64,000 nt of DNA, from assembly GCF_017741815.1 (NCBI RefSeq), contig NZ_JAGHMF010000036.1, positions 434,001 through 498,000 of the forward strand. The letters are read 5' to 3'. Source of the DNA: Rhizobium sp. 16-488-2b. Its GTDB lineage: Bacteria; Pseudomonadota; Alphaproteobacteria; Rhizobiales; Rhizobiaceae. Below, piece by piece: positions 17,155 through 25,978 of this stretch. Both the position numbers and the translations under genes were made by a program. The notes beneath the pieces are model-generated. The model searched no databases. It was not told the origin of the DNA and saw only the letters and a program-made list of their open reading frames with translations. Position 1 is the stretch's first letter. Each line of letters opens with the position of its first letter.

Positions 17155-18039
17155 ATGACATTTCAACCCCGCATGCAGAACAAGATCGAAGGTTTCTCCG
17201 TTGTCGGCGGCCTTCACAGGCGATCCTGGAACGGCATCGTCGCGGATGTTTGGGATGTGGAATGCGCGCCCTATGCCGGCGGCTACTATGTGTCCAATGA
17301 TCCCAGGCTCTTCATCCTGCTTGATATGAACGGGGCTGGCCGCTCGACGATGAAGCTGAGTTCGAAGGGCGCGGGCGCCGCGGAAGAGGACGAGAACCAG
17401 CCGATTTCCTATGTGCCTGCGGGAATGGAACTCTGGGCCAATCTGAAGAACGTGCAATTTCTTCGTCATCTCGATCTGCATTTCGACGCCGAGATCGTGG
17501 CGCGCCGGTTGATGGAGGAGCTCGATCCCGATCGGCTGACGAGCCCGCGCTTGCTGTTTTCCGACGAGCGCGTGCTGACGCTGTCGCGCATGATCGCGGC
17601 CGAGTGCATGAATCCGGCACCGCTGCACGATCTCTATGGCGACGGTCTGGCGCTGGCGCTGATCATCGACGTGATGAAGCTTGGGAAGAGCGAAGTGCGC
17701 AAGCGCAGCAAGCTCGCTTCATGGCAATTGCGCAAGGCAACGGATTTCATCACCGAGAATTGCATGCGCAATATCCGGCTGGAGGAGCTTGCGACGCTCG
17801 CCGGGCTCTCGCAATCCCACTTCAGCCACGCCTTCAAGGCCTCCACCGGCATGGCGCCGCATCAGTGGCAGATGAATGCCCGGCTGGAGCGCGCGAAGGA
17901 GCTCCTACTGCACGGCGATCAGCCGCTCATGGTCATCGCCGCAGAGACCGGGTTTTCCGACCAGGCGCATTTCACGCGCGTCTTCCGCAAGAATATCGGA
18001 ACGCCGCCCGCGACGTGGAAAAAGGCCCACGTTGCCTGA
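17155..18039 (+). CDS. AraC family transcriptional regulator
   Basis: A 294-aa activator. The C-terminal AraC/XylS domain has both helix-turn-helix units (LEELATLAGLSQSHFSHAFK and PLMVIAAETGFSDQAHFTRVFRK) and ends TPPATWKK. The N-terminal 180 residues are a sensor region without clear similarity that I can name. It lies 165 bp upstream of a TonB siderophore receptor on the same strand; AraC regulators of this layout usually activate the receptor when the siderophore is present. Confidence 0.88.
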   Translation: MTFQPRMQNKIEGFSVVGGLHRRSWNGIVADVWDVECAPYAGGYYVSNDPRLFILLDMNGAGRSTMKLSSKGAGAAEEDENQPISYVPAGMELWANLKNVQFLRHLDLHFDAEIVARRLMEELDPDRLTSPRLLFSDERVLTLSRMIAAECMNPAPLHDLYGDGLALALIIDVMKLGKSEVRKRSKLASWQLRKATDFITENCMRNIRLEELATLAGLSQSHFSHAFKASTGMAPHQWQMNARLERAKELLLHGDQPLMVIAAETGFSDQAHFTRVFRKNIGTPPATWKKAHVA

Positions 18040-18204
18040 ACGACACAGCATGTGAGCATTTGGCTGCACGTTGAAAAATTGCCCAAGAACATTCAATTCG
18101 TCCGGGATCGCGACAAGCTGGGCCGTTAAAATTGAGTTAATCACTCATCTTATTCGTGATGTTGGCCGGGCCGTTGGGACGACGGTGGCGTGAGTAGGGT
18201 GACA

Positions 18205-20379
18205 ATGTATATGGGTGCGAGAGCAGACCGAGTGATCTTCAAGGCAAAGCTTCTGGCGGGTGTCGCCATCTTCGGCGCGAGCGCCACATTCGCGGTGGCG
18301 CAGGATGCAACCGAGCTGAAACCGGTTGTTATCCAGGGTGCAGGCAATTCGGCGGCCGACGGCGCCAGCGAGGCGACCGGCCCCGTGAAGGGCTATGTGG
18401 CCAAGAAGAGCACGGCGGGCTCGAAGACGGATACCCCAATCAACGAAATACCGCAGTCCGTCTCCGTCGTCGGTCGCCAGGAGCTCGATGATCGCGCCGT
18501 CGTCAACAAGGTCGATGAGGCCCTGCGTTACACGGCAGGCGTCGCCACGCAGACCTTCGGCACCGATCCGGATACCGACTGGTTCTACATCCGTGGTTTC
18601 GATGCCGGGCAGAGCGGCATCTATCTCGATGGCCTCAACCTGTTTTCGTATGGTTTCGGCAACTTCCAGATCGATCCCTTCATGCTGGAGCGCGTCGACG
18701 TCCTGAAGGGGCCGGCTTCGGTTCTCTATGGTGGCGCCAATGCCGGCGGCATCATCGACATGATCAGGAAGCGTCCGACCGACGATCCGCTCTATTATAC
18801 CGAGATCGGCATCAACTCGAACGGCAACGCTTTCACCGGCTTCGACGTTTCCGACAAGGTCGGGTCGAGTGATACGATGACCTATCGCCTGACCGGCAAG
18901 ATCGCCGGCGGCGACGGCTATACCGATTACACGCATGACCTGCGCGGCTTCGTCATGCCGCAGCTCACCATCTCGCCGGATGACACCACGAGCCTGACCG
19001 TCTGGGCCTATGCCGGTGGTCTCGATCAGGTTCACACAGGCAACGGCTTCCTGCCTTACGAAGGCACGGTCGTTGACCGGCCGGGTATCGGCAAGATTTC
19101 GCGCCGCTTCTTCCCCGGCGAGCCTGACATCGATACCGGCCGCTACGACCAGCAGATGATCGGCTACGAGTTCGAGCACGAGTTCGACGGCGGCTGGAAA
19201 TACTCGTCGAATGCCCGTTACGGCCATCTCGGTAAGTATGAGCGCCTTGTCTATCCATATCTGTGGTCCGGCCCGACAGACCTTCAGCTCCTGAACTTCG
19301 AGGGCGACACGTCCGTCGATACGCTGGCCTGGGATAACCGCATCGAAAACACCTTCGATCTCGGTAGCACCGAGCACAAAGTCATGCTGGGCGTGGATTA
19401 CCGCCTCTACCGTATCGACAACGTGCAGAACAACAAGTTCGGCTCCGGCTCGCTCAGCGTGACGAACCCGGTTTACGGCCTCCCGCAACTGCCGATGGAC
19501 CCGCTCTACAGCGAGCAGGTCACCATGAACCAGATCGGCTTTTATGCCCAGGATCAGATCCATTTCGGCGATGGCTGGCTGGCAACGCTCAACGGCCGCT
19601 ACGACCACGTCAACACCGATTTCAAGGATCGCTTGGCCTCGTCGAACAGCTTCGAGGATTCAGACGGCGCCTGGAGCGGCCGCGCCGGTCTCGCTTACGA
19701 GTTCGACAATGGCCTGACACCCTATGTCAGCGCCGCGACCTTCTTCAACCCGATGGTCGGCCGTGGCGGACACGGACCGCTGAAGCCGGAAGAAGGCGAG
19801 CAGTATGAAGCCGGCATCAAGTATGAGCCGACCTTCATGGACGCGTCCTTCACCGCCTCCGTCTTCCACATCAACAAGCGCAACAACTCGGTTTCGATCC
19901 CGGTCGCGCCGTGGACGGACCAGCTCGGCGAAGTGGAATCGAAGGGCTTCGAGCTGGAAGCCAAGGTCAACATCGACGATAACTGGAAGCTGCTCGGCGC
20001 CTTCGCCGCGACTGACGTCACCGTTAAGCAGAACGACCCGAATCCCAGCCTGATCGGCAAGACGCCTTACGTGGTGCCTGACTACACGGCTTCCATGTGG
20101 GTCGATTACACCGTGACGAACGGCCCGCTCGAAGGCCTCAGCCTTGGCGCCGGCGTTCGCCACAAGGGGCGTTCCTGGGCGGATGAGGCCAACACGCTTC
20201 GGGTTCCGGAATCGACCGTGTTCGACGCGGCCATCCGCTACGAAAAGGAAAACTGGACGGCATCGCTCAACGTCGCCAACCTGTTCGACAAGGAATATGT
20301 CGAGGCGTGCCGCACCAACGGCGCCTGCGGCTACGGCGATGCGCGGACCTTCACTTTCAAGCTTGCCAAGAAGTGGTAA
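18205..20379 (+). CDS. TonB-dependent siderophore receptor (FhuA/FpvA-like)
   Basis: Outer-membrane ferric-siderophore receptor of about 724 aa. A signal peptide (LLAGVAIFGASATFAVAQ) is followed by a plug domain (INEIPQSVSVVGRQELDD, FYIRGFDAGQSGIYLDG, VDVLKGPASVLYGGANAGGI) and a 22-strand barrel ending in the aromatic terminus FTFKLAKKW. The ATG at 18205 follows AGGGTGA; a GTG at 18190 in the same frame is possible. The barrel-end Cys pair (EACRTNGACGYGDAR) is typical of hydroxamate receptors. Expected control is iron limitation plus the upstream AraC protein. It is followed by a strong terminator. Confidence 0.93.
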   Translation: MYMGARADRVIFKAKLLAGVAIFGASATFAVAQDATELKPVVIQGAGNSAADGASEATGPVKGYVAKKSTAGSKTDTPINEIPQSVSVVGRQELDDRAVVNKVDEALRYTAGVATQTFGTDPDTDWFYIRGFDAGQSGIYLDGLNLFSYGFGNFQIDPFMLERVDVLKGPASVLYGGANAGGIIDMIRKRPTDDPLYYTEIGINSNGNAFTGFDVSDKVGSSDTMTYRLTGKIAGGDGYTDYTHDLRGFVMPQLTISPDDTTSLTVWAYAGGLDQVHTGNGFLPYEGTVVDRPGIGKISRRFFPGEPDIDTGRYDQQMIGYEFEHEFDGGWKYSSNARYGHLGKYERLVYPYLWSGPTDLQLLNFEGDTSVDTLAWDNRIENTFDLGSTEHKVMLGVDYRLYRIDNVQNNKFGSGSLSVTNPVYGLPQLPMDPLYSEQVTMNQIGFYAQDQIHFGDGWLATLNGRYDHVNTDFKDRLASSNSFEDSDGAWSGRAGLAYEFDNGLTPYVSAATFFNPMVGRGGHGPLKPEEGEQYEAGIKYEPTFMDASFTASVFHINKRNNSVSIPVAPWTDQLGEVESKGFELEAKVNIDDNWKLLGAFAATDVTVKQNDPNPSLIGKTPYVVPDYTASMWVDYTVTNGPLEGLSLGAGVRHKGRSWADEANTLRVPESTVFDAAIRYEKENWTASLNVANLFDKEYVEACRTNGACGYGDARTFTFKLAKKW

Positions 20380-20393
20380 GCTGACCCTACTTG

Positions 20394-20443
20394 CGAAAAC
20401 GGCTGGAGGGCGATTTGCTTCGCTCTCCAGCCGTTTTCGTTTT
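20394..20443 (+). terminator. Strong terminator after the siderophore receptor
   Basis: Perfect 15-bp arms (20394-20408 and 20425-20439, CGAAAACGGCTGGAG and its complement) with a T-run. The A-run in the left arm also lets it act on the minus strand for the small gene that ends at 20485. Confidence 0.92.
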
Positions 20444-20484
20444 AGCGGGGTCGTGTCTTAAATACGTCTTGCGGGGTGGCCGGA

Positions 20485-20631
20485 TCAGCCAGCCAGCGTG
20501 AAATAGAGCCAGGCCGCGACAAAGGCGGCGATCACCACGACGATCGAGATCAGCTTGCGCAGCCATGGGCGTGGCGGCTTCGGCGTCTTCTGCGGCGCGG
20601 GCTTGCGGAACTGGATGACGTTATCGCTCAT
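20485..20631 (-). CDS. Small single-pass membrane protein
   Basis: A 48-aa ORF. The product starts MSDNVIQFRKPAPQKTPKPP, a basic proline-rich cytoplasmic tail, then one hydrophobic helix (LISIVVVIAAFVAAWLYFTL) and stops. An RxPWLRK stretch before the helix supplies positive charges, so the N-terminus should stay inside. AGGAAA/AGGCGA precedes the ATG at 20631. The real-protein look (charge, helix, clean stop) supports it. Function is unknown. Confidence 0.7.
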   Translation of the reverse strand: MSDNVIQFRKPAPQKTPKPPRPWLRKLISIVVVIAAFVAAWLYFTLAG

Positions 20632-20693
20632 CTCGCCTGTTTCCTCGTTCTAACGGACGACATCATGCTCCCATAGCAGCGTCAACTTAAATG

Positions 20694-20726
20694 AAAAAGC
20701 CGGTGATCGCGCCGGCTGTCTTTTTT
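20694..20726. terminator. Orphan bidirectional terminator-like hairpin
   Basis: AGCCGG and GCCGGCT arms flanked by AAAAA on the left and TTTTTT on the right, in the divergent region between the small membrane-protein gene and the histidine kinase gene. No called gene ends here. Confidence 0.6.
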
Positions 20727-20914
20727 CTGCTGATGGCAACCGAAGTGCAACTCCAACGGCCGTCATATCAGCTTCTACATTTTGCGGTTTTCCGGTGCGT
20801 GTCTGCGCCAGGATATTATGCCTGCCGGCGTGCCTGTTCTCGCCCCAGCGCCATGGACAGGGCCATTCCTGTCCCCTATGAAACAAGAGAATTTCTGGTT
20901 CATTTGGTGGCTTT

Positions 20915-23857
20915 ATGACTTATCAGTTCACGTCCGGCCATTGGCCCATCGGCGGCGGCGAAACCGGAGAACTTGTTCGCCGTTTCGATTGGGCGGCAAC
21001 CTCGCTTGGCCCGATCAGCGAGTGGCCGCAGAACCTGAGAATCAAAGTCAATTCGATCGTCAATTCGCCCATCCCGCAGGTGCTTATGTGGGGCGATGAT
21101 CACGTGATGATCTACAACGACGGCTACGTGGAAATTGCCGGCAACTATCATCCGCGCGCGCTCGGCGCGACGGTCCCCGGCATCTGGCCGGAGATCTGGG
21201 ATTGGAACAGCAAGATTCTCGAGGCCGGCTTCCGCGGCGAAGTCCAATCCTACCGCGACCAGAAGATGGTCCTGCATCGCCACGGCGTGCCGGAGGAAGT
21301 CGTCTTCGACCTGTTCTACACACCGATCTACGACGACGACGGCAAGGTGAATGGTGTTCTCTGCACGGTGCTCGAAAACACCGACAAGGTGAAGGCGGTG
21401 GCTGAGCTCGCGGAAAGCCGCGAGGAGCTGAAACGGCTGACGGATGCGCTTCCCATCCTCGTCGGTTTCATCGATCGCGGCCATATCTACCGCTTCGCCA
21501 ATCAGGGCTACATGGAATGGTTCGGCCTTGAGGCTGATGATGTCGTCGGCAAGCATGTTTCCGAGGTAATCGGTCAGTCGAGCTACCAGACGCGTCTTCC
21601 TCTGGTCGAGCAGGCCATGGCCGGCGACCGCATCATCACCGACACATCCATCACTCGGCCGGATGGAACGGATCGCAACGTCGAGATACGCTATGTGCCC
21701 CGACGAACATCGGGCGGCGATGTCGAAGGCATCTATGTTGTGATGATCGATATCGAGGATCGCAAGCGCTCCGAAGTCGCGCTGCAGCGCAGCAACGGCC
21801 GCTTCCGCGCGGCTGTGAACGCCGTTCACGGCGTGATCTGGACGAACGCCGCCGACGGACGCATGCTCGGCGAGCAGCCGGCATGGTCGGCGCTGACGGG
21901 ACAGCCTTTCGAGAACTACCAGGGTTACGGCTGGGCGGATGCCGTTCACCCGGATGACCAGGACGGCTCGGTCGAGAGCTGGAAGGCGGCGGTCGCGGCA
22001 AAGGCGACCTATGTTCACGAGCACAGGGTTCGGCGCGCCGATGGCGTCTACCGAACCTTCGCCATTCGCGGCGTGCCGATCTTCGACGCTTCGGGCGAGA
22101 TCGAGGAGTGGGTCGGCGTTCACACCGACATCACCGAACAGCGCGAGGCCGAGGCCAGCCTTCAGGAGCACGCCACCAGCCTTGAGCGGCAGGTCCGCCA
22201 CCGCGTGCGGGCCGAAGAGCAGCTGCGACAGCTGAACGAAAGCCTCGAGGCACGGGTCGAGGCTGAAATCGCCGAGCGCCATCAGACCGAGCGCGCGCTG
22301 CAGCAGGCGCAGAAGATGGAAGCGATCGGGCAACTGACGGGCGGCGTGGCGCACGATTTCAACAATCTCTTGCAAGTGGTCTCCGGCAACCTGCAGCTCC
22401 TGTCCAAGGATCTGATGGGCAACGAACGGGCGGAGCGGCGCCTGGCCAATGCGCTCGCCGGCGTCAATCGCGGCGCGAAGCTCGCAAGCCAGCTGCTCGC
22501 CTTCGGCCGGCGGCAGGCGCTGGAGCCTCGGGTCATCAATATCGCCCGCTTCATCGGCGGCATGGACGATCTGTTGCGTCGTTCGCTGGGCGAAGCGGTC
22601 GAGATCGAAGTCATCACCAGCGGCGGGCTGTGGAACACTTATGCCGACCCGACACAGGTGGAAAACGCGCTGCTCAACCTCGCCATCAACGCGCGCGACG
22701 CAATGAGCGGTTCCGGCAAGCTGACCATCGAGATGGGTAACGCGGCGCTCGACCAGGAATATGCTCGCAGCCATCAGGAGGTCATGCCCGGCCAGTATGT
22801 GATGCTTGCGGTGACCGATACCGGCACCGGCATGTCGCCGGATATCTTGAACAAGGTGTTCGAGCCGTTCTTCTCGACCAAACCCGAGGGCAAGGGGACG
22901 GGGCTCGGGCTTTCCATGGTCTATGGCTTCGTCAAGCAGTCGGGCGGACATGTGAAGATCTATAGCGAAGTGGATCAGGGAACGACGGTGCGCATCTACT
23001 TGCCGCGTTCCGTCGCCGATGAGGACCGCGAGGTCACCGTCCATGGCGGGCCGGTGGTCGGCGGCACGGAAACGGTGCTTGTGGTCGAGGATGACGAGGA
23101 AGTCCGCTCGATCGTCGTCGAGACGCTGTCCGATCTCGGCTACAGCGTATTGACCGCCAAGGACGCGCAGGCCGGGTTGAATGTCATCGAAAGCGGCATG
23201 CAGATCGACGTGATCTTCACCGACGTCGTCATGCCCGGACCGCTGAAGAGCAGCGAGATGGCGCGGCGCGCGAAGGAGCGGCTGCCCGGTGTGGCGGTGC
23301 TCTTCACCTCAGGCTACACGGAAAACTCGATCGTGCACGGCGGAAGGCTCGATCCTGGCGTCGAGCTGCTGTCGAAGCCCTATACGAGAGAAGCTCTGGC
23401 GCGCCGGCTTCGGCATGTGATTGCCAACCAGAAGCAGATCAGCCATGCATCCTCGCCGCGAAACACGGCGCCGATCGATCAGCCCGTTGCGGCGGTGGGT
23501 CCGCGAATCCTGCTTGTCGAGGACGATTTCCTGATCCGCTCCAACACGGCCGAAATGCTGCTCGATCTCGGGCATCAGGTGACGGAAGCGGCGGATGGCG
23601 AGGAGGCGCTGGAGTTCCTGCAGGCTAACGAGATCGACGTGCTGGTCGCGGATATCGGGTTGCCAGATATCAACGGCATTGACCTTGCCGTTGCCGTGCT
23701 TCGCCAGCATCCAGACGTCGCCGTCGTGTTCGCGACGGGCGAACACAGTCTGCCGGCTGGCGCTCCCGCCAAGGCCTTCCTGTTGCGGAAGCCCTATTCC
23801 GAGATGGAACTGAAATCGGCTGTCGAACGCGCGTGGGCGACCAAGCGTCAGGGGTAG
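20915..23857 (+). CDS. Hybrid sensor histidine kinase with PAS domains and two receiver domains
   Basis: A 980-aa cytoplasmic kinase with no membrane helix. The N-terminal part (1-160) resembles a PAS/GAF-like unit found in blue-light and stress kinases (GHWPIGGGETGELVRRFDW). Two PAS domains follow (about 165-290 and 295-415), then a coiled coil (420-465) and a HisKA-like dimer domain with His-480 in GGVAHDFNNLLQ. The ATPase domain has NAINARDAM, DTGTGMSPDIL and GKGTGLGLSMVYGF. Two receivers end the protein: VLVVEDDEEVR with Asp-770, and ILLVEDDFLIR with Asp-913. No cognate response regulator is adjacent. The signal is unknown. Confidence 0.9.
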   Translation: MTYQFTSGHWPIGGGETGELVRRFDWAATSLGPISEWPQNLRIKVNSIVNSPIPQVLMWGDDHVMIYNDGYVEIAGNYHPRALGATVPGIWPEIWDWNSKILEAGFRGEVQSYRDQKMVLHRHGVPEEVVFDLFYTPIYDDDGKVNGVLCTVLENTDKVKAVAELAESREELKRLTDALPILVGFIDRGHIYRFANQGYMEWFGLEADDVVGKHVSEVIGQSSYQTRLPLVEQAMAGDRIITDTSITRPDGTDRNVEIRYVPRRTSGGDVEGIYVVMIDIEDRKRSEVALQRSNGRFRAAVNAVHGVIWTNAADGRMLGEQPAWSALTGQPFENYQGYGWADAVHPDDQDGSVESWKAAVAAKATYVHEHRVRRADGVYRTFAIRGVPIFDASGEIEEWVGVHTDITEQREAEASLQEHATSLERQVRHRVRAEEQLRQLNESLEARVEAEIAERHQTERALQQAQKMEAIGQLTGGVAHDFNNLLQVVSGNLQLLSKDLMGNERAERRLANALAGVNRGAKLASQLLAFGRRQALEPRVINIARFIGGMDDLLRRSLGEAVEIEVITSGGLWNTYADPTQVENALLNLAINARDAMSGSGKLTIEMGNAALDQEYARSHQEVMPGQYVMLAVTDTGTGMSPDILNKVFEPFFSTKPEGKGTGLGLSMVYGFVKQSGGHVKIYSEVDQGTTVRIYLPRSVADEDREVTVHGGPVVGGTETVLVVEDDEEVRSIVVETLSDLGYSVLTAKDAQAGLNVIESGMQIDVIFTDVVMPGPLKSSEMARRAKERLPGVAVLFTSGYTENSIVHGGRLDPGVELLSKPYTREALARRLRHVIANQKQISHASSPRNTAPIDQPVAAVGPRILLVEDDFLIRSNTAEMLLDLGHQVTEAADGEEALEFLQANEIDVLVADIGLPDINGIDLAVAVLRQHPDVAVVFATGEHSLPAGAPAKAFLLRKPYSEMELKSAVERAWATKRQG

Positions 23858-23922
23858 CCCGACCCCGCGAACGACGACGCCGGCCAAACGATTGGCCAGC
23901 GCATATGCTGTTGTCGTAAAAC

Positions 23923-24864
23923 TCAGGCAGCGTTCGGATAGCGCGAAGCGTACCAGTTGCGGAAGAGTTCGTACTGCTTCTCGAGATGACGGCGCTGCGA
24001 GGCGCTGAGCTTGTCGCTCTCGTTGAAGTGCAGCGAGTAGCGATCGTCCCCGTTCAGCACCAAGAGATACTTGTAGTGCAGCACGAGATCCGGGCCTTCG
24101 TCATAGGTCGAGAGCACCATCAGTGCTTCTTCCAGTTCGCGCGCATCGCGGCGTGCTTGCGCGTCGCCCTTGGCGGCCTTCTCGCAGAGCGAGACGAGGT
24201 GCAGGACTTCCTTGGGAAGCGCGTTGCCGATGCCGGTGATCGCGCCGCCGGCACCGCAATTGACGAAGCCGTGGTAGACGCCCGTGTCGACGCCGACCAT
24301 CAGGGTCAATGCGTCATCGCCTGCGGTGATGTTTTCAGCCGCATAGGTCATATCAGCCTTGCCGCCGAATTCCTTGAAGCCGACAAGGTTGGAGAAGCGC
24401 GAGCGGAGATCGAAGAACAGGTCGGCGCGGGTCGCGAAGCCGTAGTATGGGCTGTTGTAGATGACGGCTGGCAGGTCCTTGCCGGCGGCGAGTACGGCCG
24501 AGAAGTGATCGCGCTGCGCGGCGACGGAAGAGCCGCGCGACAGGACGCGCGGGATGACCATCAGGCCCTTGGCGCCGACCTTGGCGGCGTGCGCGGCATG
24601 GCTGACGGCCGACTGCGTGTTGATCGCGCCGGTGCCGACGACGACAGGCACGCCCGCTTCCGCGAGCCGCTTCACGCCTTCCTGGCGCTGTTCGTCGGTC
24701 AGAAGCGGCCAATCGCCCATCGAGCCGCAGTAGACGACGCCCGACATGCCAGCCGCGACGAGTTCCTTGCCCTTTTCGACCAGCGCGTCGAAGTTCGGGC
24801 TGCGGTCGGGATTGCACGGCGTCATCAGCGCCGGGATGCAACCTTTGAAAACTGAATCTGCCAT
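23923..24864 (-). CDS. DapA/N-acetylneuraminate lyase family aldolase
   Basis: A 313-aa class I aldolase fold. The Schiff-base Lys is in LVGFKEFGG and the catalytic Tyr in IYNSPYYG. The GTTGE motif of lysine-pathway DapA is replaced by CGSMGDW, so lysine synthesis is unlikely and a catabolic 2-oxo-acid substrate more likely (deaminase or lyase of the family). ATG 24864 follows AGAGGAAA and is preferred over the longer frame, which covers an operator. It is transcribed after a GntR regulator with matching operators near both genes. Confidence 0.85.
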   Translation of the reverse strand: MADSVFKGCIPALMTPCNPDRSPNFDALVEKGKELVAAGMSGVVYCGSMGDWPLLTDEQRQEGVKRLAEAGVPVVVGTGAINTQSAVSHAAHAAKVGAKGLMVIPRVLSRGSSVAAQRDHFSAVLAAGKDLPAVIYNSPYYGFATRADLFFDLRSRFSNLVGFKEFGGKADMTYAAENITAGDDALTLMVGVDTGVYHGFVNCGAGGAITGIGNALPKEVLHLVSLCEKAAKGDAQARRDARELEEALMVLSTYDEGPDLVLHYKYLLVLNGDDRYSLHFNESDKLSASQRRHLEKQYELFRNWYASRYPNAA

Positions 24865-24953
24865 CTGTATTTTTCCTCTTTTGATCGCCGAACGAAGGCC
24901 AGAAGGAAGCTCCGCCCATTTGCTGAGACAGTATCTATCATCGCGCCGACTTG

Positions 24954-24963
24954 TTGTCGACAA
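24954..24963. promoter_or_regulatory. GntR (FadR-type) operator upstream of the aldolase gene
   Basis: Perfect 10-bp palindrome TTGTCGACAA, 90 bp before the aldolase start. It shares its TGTCGACA core with the site upstream of the regulator gene at 25787. Confidence 0.55.
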
Positions 24964-24992
24964 TAAAAATACAAAGCCGACTCGCTCGAGAA

Positions 24993-25700
24993 CTAGAGCG
25001 GCAGCTGTGCCGTCTGTCGGTTGTCGGCGGTGATGTAGGAGCGGATCTGGCTGACGATCTGGTCGGCATGGGCCGCGGCAAGCCTATCGGCGCCGTCGAT
25101 GTCACGATTGATGACCGCCTGGATCATATCCTCGTGCTCGCCAACATATTGGCGCGGCAGCACGTCGTTGAAGGACGAATAGTAGAGCCTGAGGATCCTG
25201 CGGCCCTGGTCGAGCAATCGGGTGAAGAGATCCGTGTAATAGCGGTTGCGGCCGGCCTCGGCGATGGCGACGTGGAAATCGCGGTTGGTGGCGATCATCC
25301 CCAGCACGTCGCGCGCCTCGACGGCGGTCTGGAATTGCAGCTGCAGCGCCCGGATGCCGTCGATGTCGGATGGCTGATGATTGGCTGCCGCGAGCCGCGT
25401 CGTCACGCGGTACATCAGCGTCAGCGCATCGAAGACTTCGCCCAACCCGAGAAAGTCGATGTTGGAGACAATTGTTGTGCGATTGGTGAGTGTGGTGATC
25501 AGGCCCTCGGCCGCCAACCGCACCAGCGCCTCGCGGATAGGGGTGCGCGACAGCGAAAAACGGTCCGAAAGCTGCTGCTCATCGACGGGGCTGCCCGGCG
25601 CCAGCTTGAGCTCGATAATCTCGTTGCGCAGGGTTTCATAGACCGTCGAGACCCCGTAGCCTCGCTTGTGTACCGGCTGCTTCTCCGTGTCATCCACCAA
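24993..25700 (-). CDS. GntR family regulator, FCD domain (FadR subfamily)
   Basis: A 235-aa regulator. The winged helix-turn-helix is at about residues 15-80 (VYETLRNEIIELKLAPGSPVDEQ, LSRTPIREALVRLAAEGLI). The FCD ligand domain has His metal ligands in NRDFHVAIAEAGRN. It lies upstream of the aldolase on the same strand and would repress it until the substrate is present. Confidence 0.88.
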   Translation of the reverse strand: MVDDTEKQPVHKRGYGVSTVYETLRNEIIELKLAPGSPVDEQQLSDRFSLSRTPIREALVRLAAEGLITTLTNRTTIVSNIDFLGLGEVFDALTLMYRVTTRLAAANHQPSDIDGIRALQLQFQTAVEARDVLGMIATNRDFHVAIAEAGRNRYYTDLFTRLLDQGRRILRLYYSSFNDVLPRQYVGEHEDMIQAVINRDIDGADRLAAAHADQIVSQIRSYITADNRQTAQLPL

Positions 25701-25785
25701 CTGTCGTCCTCCATAGGGTGCCGCAAATTCTAGTCTCTTGCTGCATAGCAGGGAAAAACTGCGGTAGCATCAAATAATATATTCC

Positions 25786-25796
25786 ATGTCGACAAC
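25786..25796. promoter_or_regulatory. GntR (FadR-type) operator upstream of the regulator gene
   Basis: ATGTCGACAAC holds the same 8-bp palindrome TGTCGACA as the site at 24954 and lies 86 bp before the gntR start. Confidence 0.5.
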
Positions 25797-25978
25797 GGCC
25801 CATGCGTCGCGCATAAAAAGATGAGGGCTATTGTCATGAATCAAGCGGCCATGTTGGCGTCTTGATATGGCTCGCTCCGTCTCCACGAGATCTTTAGTCT
25901 TGTGGGGTGGATGGACGAAAGTGCCGTTATAGATTTATTTGCTAGGCCCGAGGGCCAACTGATTGAAGGGTTGAATGT

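Noticed and set aside
20650..20886. 78-aa minus-strand frame upstream of the hybrid kinase
   Set aside because: It crosses the terminator-like hairpin and has no ribosome binding site.
20900..23044. 714-aa minus-strand open frame opposite the hybrid kinase
   Set aside because: It is the mirror of a high-GC coding strand. The plus-strand frame has all kinase domains; this one has low-complexity His/Arg/Asp-rich sequence and no start signal.
23923..24864. Dihydrodipicolinate synthase for lysine
   Set aside because: The GTTGE motif is lost and the gene is paired with a catabolic GntR regulator.
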